NCBI GenBank assembly: GCA_947172415.1
Contig: OX359200.1
Coordinates: 6,698,501 to 6,762,500 of the forward strand
Source: Chondrosia reniformis
Lineage: Eukaryota > Porifera > Demospongiae > Chondrillida > Chondrillidae
DNA length: 64,000 nucleotides
Reading direction: 5' to 3'
Under the pieces are notes generated by a model. The model ran no database searches and was not told where the DNA came from. It saw nothing but the letters and a program-made list of their open reading frames with translations. Of this stretch, positions 59,401-64,000 are shown piece by piece (position 1 is the first letter of the stretch; each line of letters begins with the position of its first letter). The position numbers and the translations under genes are program-made.

Positions 59401-62400
59401 AGCACTCGCTCAGTTAGCATCTCTACAATGAGCTCCTCAGCCAGCTTGGTGGGGTAGAGCTGTCCATCTGGCACTTCCACGTCTGAGCCCTCCAGGGGAT
59501 CCACTTCAAATGTGGTCAGCTCAGTTGGAGGAGGCTGGTGTTCCTCTTCCTGAGTCCTCTCCAAGTCCTTATCCTTATCTTTTTCCTTTGATGGCTGCTT
59601 CTTCACCTGATCCTGGCTAGACTGCTGAGTTGCTAGATCTTCGGACACAGCATGAAGTCTTGCAGCAGTTGCCTCCATGCATGCAAGCCTAGCCTTCACT
59701 CCAGCTGGTGAGTCAGCTGATGAAATGTTCTCCTTGATGACACTGTCAATATTCAGGAGGCCTGCATTGAATGTTTCCTGGAGTTTCTTAGCTTGAGTGC
59801 TGCAGCCAGATTCCGGAGGGCCATGAACTACAATAGCAATGCCTCTTCTCAGCTCGGCCAGACGTGCCTCGGGGGACAGTTCTATCCCCATGTAACAAGC
59901 CACTGCAGCACCCAAGGGAGTCACCTCCAGCTCTCCCACAGCACTCCCTCCCTCTTCTGCCACACCTCCCTTCACATCAGGGACACTCCCCTTAATAGTA
60001 GATGCACTGGGTTTGACTGACAAGTGTGAAGTCTCCTGGATTACATCCATATGAGATCCTGTCTCTGTTCCTTCTTCGACCCTCAGCAGGGCATCAGTAG
60101 AAAGAGGTTTAATGTGGTCAATCTCTGGAGGTTGAGACTCTTTATAAGCATCCAGGATCTCAAAGGGGAGCTTGCCCCCTGGTTGAAGAGGTGGCATTAA
60201 AATGGTCTTTTGTCTTCTGAACTCCTTTAACCACCTCAATATCTACAAAGTAAATTGAGGCAAATATATAAATATACGTAAAAGAATCAGAATCTACAAC
60301 AATAACTTTACCACTGCGTACTAGTCTATTGGAATCAAGCAAATAAAGACTACGACTACTTCCTTAATTGTAGTGTCATTCATGTGGCTAACTTTCTCTT
60401 CTTCAAGGTATCGTTCATCAAATTCCAGTGAGTACATCTCCACAGGAAAGGCTGTCGGGTTAAGGATGACCACCTCTTGTTCGTCCCCATTTGAATACGG
60501 AAGAACAGGGCCAAAGTCAAGCATGGTCTTGCTGAAGATGACCTGAGGCTCAGAGCCTTCTCCCTGGACTGCTAGGCTGTAGCCAGCATCTGGGTTCTGG
60601 TTGACTGGCAGTGGAATGATGTGACTGTAGCCAGTCTAATGGAAGAGTTACACACATGTACGTACACACATAAATGTAGGTACGTATATGTACATACGTA
60701 CACGTACACACATAAATATATGTACATACGTACACGTACATATATAATGTTATATGAAACAAAAAGATGCACATACGTACGTACCTCTTCAGCTGGCGTG
60801 AATTTGACTTTGATGTCCATGGACTGTCCTGGCATCAGTTTTCCAGAGGATGGAGTCAGATCAAAGTACTTGGGAGGGGCTTTCTCCTTAAACTTCTTCT
60901 TCAAGTGCAGAGGCATGTGTTTTGGTGGCTACAGAAGCAGTTACAATACATAATACCTATATATATAATATACACTACATATGTACGTACGTTACTATAT
61001 GTACGTAATATCCTGGTATGTACTTACATAGACATGTACGTAAGATGTGTATAGGAAGGATGTATGTACGTATTACAGAGCAGTGGACTTGATAGTTTAG
61101 CTGTACCTTTTTGGCAGGTCTTTCTGTCACTGAGTTCCACTGACACCTAATCAGTGGGAATACATAGTGTATGCAATACACATATGTATGTACATACATA
61201 TAAGTACGTACGTATAAGTACTTCCAATACATTAGTTGGTGCACTTACGTCACATGATTGTGGTTGGTCATTCTAATGGTGACCACCTTACACTGTCCGC
61301 ACTGAACAATACCAAAGTCTACCTCTGACTGTGATAGCTGGAGACTTGGCAAAGTTACTACACTGTGTAGCCTCAAGTGGTACCAAGGACCATTAACAAT
61401 CTAATGGAATGGAAGACATTCCAGCACATGTAGTACAGCACTGAATACACAGATTATGTGAAGAAGGAATGTCCCTAATAATCTACCTATACTGTACATA
61501 TTACTAAGTACATATTACTAAGTACATACACTGTACATATACTATACATCTACATATATGGAACTGTTATACCTGTAAGGGCAGTACTGCAACTACTTCC
61601 TGTATATGGCAGTTGACTGAAGCTGGATCAAACTTGACTATAAAGTCGACAATCTCTCCATCCGGAAGTGATTTGATCTTGTCGCTCAAATCCACAGAGA
61701 AACCTGACCCAGCTATTGCTTTCTTTTGCACATTAACAGTGACAGAGAGAGGACTAGTGTTTGTGAGTATGACTCTCTTCTTACACATATCTCCCAAAAT
61801 GGTGTACCCAAAATCCAAGTCATAATGTGGAAGGTGACATCTACGTATATGTACACAATCAGAAGTTGTATGTATAAAGGACATACGTACGTACATACAC
61901 AGGATTGTATACGTACGTATACAAGAATGTATAAGTTTGGAGCACTGGCTTATGCAAATATACACATTTATTGAATGCTTAAAAATTATAATGTAAAGGG
62001 ATAATATAGATATATACGTATGTACTTTGTTTTCATTTCTGAGCCATTTATTGACAAATCTGAACTTGCTTCCATTTTCTGTTTTGCATATTCCATCATT
62101 ACAACTTGGTCCATGGCACACTCCAGTTCTTTAGTTGGTCTTGCAGACTGGTGAGGAGCATGGGAGGGAAGTAATAGGGAGGGGAAGGGGGAGAGGGAAA
62201 GGGAAGGGCAGGGAGAGAGGGAGGAGGGAGGAGGGGAGGGAGAGAGGGAAAGGAGATAGAGGATTATTTAATTGAAACTGTCATAAAAAGGAATGACACT
62301 GGTGCAGTGGATAGCTTACCTTCAAATCTGATAATGAGTCCACTTCAGGGATTCCAGACACTTCAACACTCTGAATGCTGAATTGACGTGATTGTGGTCT

Positions 62401-64000
62401 ACCTGAGGGAGCCAATGCGTGTGAGGCCATTTGGCTAACTGAAGCTACCTCTGCAGGAATGTGGTCGGTCTGGTACAAGTCTTTTGTCAGCTTGGATATG
62501 AGTGATTCGTACACTCCATCTGGGTCCCTGTACCTGGAGCAGGACAGGGACAGACTGGGGAACACACCCACTCCTTCCAGCGTAACAGTCTGAGGATGCA
62601 GGTGTCCTACCTGGATCTGTACAACATACCAGAATATGTACTTAGTATGTACACATATGTACGTATTGTATGCATTATGTATCTGACAGCTGTATGGTAT
62701 GTAGATGTATATTTAACTGTATGGTATGTAGATGTATATTTAGCTTTATGTACATATGCAAATACAGGATGCCAGTCATGTACATACATATGTACTTACG
62801 TACGTACCTCAAAGGAGACCTTGAAGGGCTCTGGTAGACCAGGAAGATAGCTAACAGTCAGTGTCTGCTCACTCATTGGAGCAACTTCACCCTACATAGG
62901 AGGATGTTAGGATAACGTACTAATCATACATATGCTTATGTACGTACGCATCTACATATGAATATTCTATATAATACACCATTTTCTACTTGCTGTACAG
63001 TATACAATTGTAATATAAGTAAGTTACCACTGCTGGCCACACTGCCATTGATCCAGGTGAAGGTTCAGTGCTGTTCTGAACTCCAAATGTGCAGTATTCA
63101 AACTCAACTCCTCCAAGGTTCTTCAGAAGCACCTCTTCCTGTATCACCCTGTCATACAACTGAAGGAGGAGAGGGCAGAAGATATGTGTAGATAGAGAAG
63201 AAGGGAAACAGGGAAGACACACAAATGGTTACGTATACAATACGTAGGTCTACTGTTATATACCATATGTATAGTAAAATACGTAGTATATGTAGTATAT
63301 AACGTTACGTATGTACAGTATATAGTAATTCCAGTATTTAGTAGTTTATGTAATTTCCATTTGCTAACACACTTGTAAATTAGAGAACATTTGATTTGCC
63401 AACTTATCCATAGCATTTCTAAGACACTTACCACTTCTCCAAGTGGTATTTCTGTTCTGCTGATCTGGTGGCTGACGCCAGAGGCCTCTCCCTTCAGTGT
63501 GAGATGATATGAAGGACCACCATCAACCTGACAGACAGCAATAGCCGTTGCAGACAGGCAGGAATGGCCGTAAAAGGTAAACTGAATCTGCTGAGTCTGT
63601 CCAGGCAACAGGACACCACTCAATGGGAGAATATCAAACACCTAAAGGGGCAAATATACAGTGACATGGCAGGAGTACATACACATCTCTGTAGACAATA
63701 AAGTATTGAAACCTATATACGTATATAATACGTATGATATCCCTACTGTATGCATGTACGTACATACCGTATATGTACGTAGGTACGTAGTACGTATGTG
63801 TATTTTATGAGGTGTGTCTTATAGTACTTGTGCATATACAGACCTGCTGAATGTTGACTGGTACAAATTTCCTTTCAAACAAATCTTGATTGTTCTGGCT
63901 GCTCTCTTCGCTTTTCACTTCCTCTAATTCTGCTGTAGAGCCAATAGACACTTGTACTGCAGCATTCTCATTGTCACTACCATCTTGCTCGACTGGGTGG
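41405..64000 (-). CDS. HYDIN: HYDIN-like axonemal central-pair protein (5' partial, about 50 exons)
   Basis: The minus-strand frame is open at 64000 and ends at the stop near 41405. Exons encode many short MSP/ASH-type beta domains, for example LDFGYTILGDMCKKRVILTN (about 61750-61810), VFDILPLSGVLLPGQTQQIQ (63580-63640) and LLPAQPHQQDGA (51340). The middle holds the Hydin adenylate-kinase-like P-loop region (about 59400-60240, RGIAIVVHGPPESGCST) and a charged EEEKIKAEEMRQAAEERLLA segment (58606-58790), both typical of HYDIN. The order MSP, P-loop, charged coil, MSP fits the family; human HYDIN is about 5,100 residues. HYDIN is a C2 central-pair protein of motile cilia and flagella, so this gene is expected to serve choanocytes, ciliated larvae or sperm if the host is a sponge. 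The two lesions of the duplicate at 13849-22139 are absent here (GAA codon kept near 48850; GT donor at 47629-47630), so I take this as the functional copy. Exact exon ends not all checked. Confidence 0.88.
44152..44372. mobile_element. Insertion specific to the intact HYDIN copy
   Basis: About 220 bp (starts AGAGGCCGAATTTACGGATT) present here but absent from the aligned intron of the duplicate near 16820. No inverted termini or coding potential recognised; class unknown. Confidence 0.5.
45340..45690. repeat. 43-bp minisatellite, about eight units, in HYDIN intron
   Basis: The unit contains GTATAAGTGGTATAAGAGGC and TAGGAGCTGATGTATATACA. The duplicate near 17985-18025 has one degenerate unit only, so it expanded after duplication. 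Confidence 0.9.
46108..46335 (+). repeat. Interspersed repeat R1, copy 6
   Basis: Near full length and orthologous to the copy at 18426. In this copy one forward frame is open and would encode an acidic/basic stretch, GEEDEREEKKKEKTPISSS. Reverse-oriented relatives of that block lie at about 17577-17620, 44937-44975 and 56203-56250. Confidence 0.75.
49349..49447 (+). repeat. Interspersed repeat R1, copy 7 (3' part)
   Basis: Orthologous to 21722-21818; TATCTTTATCCAAAGCTCTC through GTATTAGATTTTTCATA. Confidence 0.7.
52543..52582. repeat. (GA)n simple repeat in HYDIN intron
   Basis: About 40 bp of GAGAGA with two interruptions, directly after an exon boundary near 52530. Confidence 0.9.
55847..56046 (+). 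repeat. Interspersed repeat R1, copy 8
   Basis: GGATTCACAAAAGATCAAGA to GGTGTATTAGATTTTGTCAT with a variant middle. A reverse-oriented fragment (TTCTCCTTCTTCTTTTCTTC) follows at 56203-56240, so the family may carry long inverted ends. Confidence 0.7.
59264..59376. repeat. Tandem repeat of about 20-40 bp in HYDIN intron
   Basis: Alternating units of AATATCAGTGTATACATGC and ATATATCAATGTATACATAC, about five in total. Confidence 0.8.
59400..60240 (-). other. HYDIN P-loop (adenylate-kinase-like) exon
   Basis: One large exon of about 280 residues. The loop reads GPPESGCST; the Walker A lysine position is Cys (codon at 59802-59804, minus strand). After it come LLNIDSVIKEN and an acidic linker, EVDPLEGSDVEVPDGQ. 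Nucleotide binding is therefore doubtful in this copy. Confidence 0.75.
62155..62265. repeat. Purine-only G/A tract in HYDIN intron
   Basis: About 110 bp, almost all G and A on the plus strand, with many GGG runs (GGGAGGGAAG, GAGGAGGGAGGAGGGGAGGG). On the coding strand it is a long pyrimidine tract next to an exon, and it could form triplex or G-quadruplex structures. Confidence 0.85.

Noticed and set aside
1..64000. tRNA, rRNA or other structured RNA genes
   Set aside because: None recognised on either strand when reading for conserved boxes; a covariance-model scan would be needed to exclude small ones.

Overview
The window is animal nuclear DNA. It holds intron-rich genes with GT/AG splice sites, short AT-rich introns packed with TACGTA-type words, many small non-coding transposons and several minisatellites. 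There are no bacterial operons, tRNAs, rRNAs or CRISPR arrays. The gene set (a HYDIN cilium gene, RNF213-like and GIMAP/AIG1-like modules, expanded TKL-like kinases) and the compact introns suggest a sponge, perhaps a haplosclerid demosponge such as Amphimedon. That assignment is inference; no database search was possible.

Layout. (1) 1-13580, + strand: gene A, 5' end outside the window. It encodes the C-terminal part of an RNF213-like E3 ligase, then a SAM domain, a long coiled coil and a protein kinase. Two minisatellites sit exactly on its splice sites: a 42-bp array on an acceptor (4877-5230) and a 26-bp array of about 100 units on a donor (6526-9198). (2) 22139-13849, - strand: duplicated 3' part of HYDIN, now a pseudogene. 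(3) 22209-23830, + strand: VPS35 3' fragment abutting the HYDIN copy. (4) 25110-37095, + strand: gene B, a long unrecognised mostly helical region joined to the same coiled-coil/kinase cassette; one intron carries a 3.4-kb inverted-repeat composite. (5) 37846-37362 (-) and 38006-38191 (+): second fragments of the last exons of HYDIN and VPS35. (6) 38797-40948, + strand: gene C, a two-exon AIG1/GIMAP-type GTPase fused to the cassette. (7) 64000-41405, - strand: the apparently intact HYDIN gene, 5' end outside the window.

The most interesting signal is the family formed by genes A, B and C. Three unrelated N-terminal modules are joined to one coiled-coil/kinase exon, always through a phase-1 intron that splits a glycine codon. 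This is exon shuffling of a signalling output domain. RNF213 and GIMAP proteins act in cell-autonomous immunity in vertebrates, so a modular sensor-kinase family with an immune role is a reasonable but untested hypothesis. Each cassette is followed tail to tail by the HYDIN last exon, so the cluster grew by segmental duplication. The three cassettes are mosaics of one another, which points to gene conversion.

Exon limits come from splice motifs and from comparing the paralogous copies. Those of genes A and C near the cassette are well supported. The first exons of gene B and many HYDIN exon ends are approximate.
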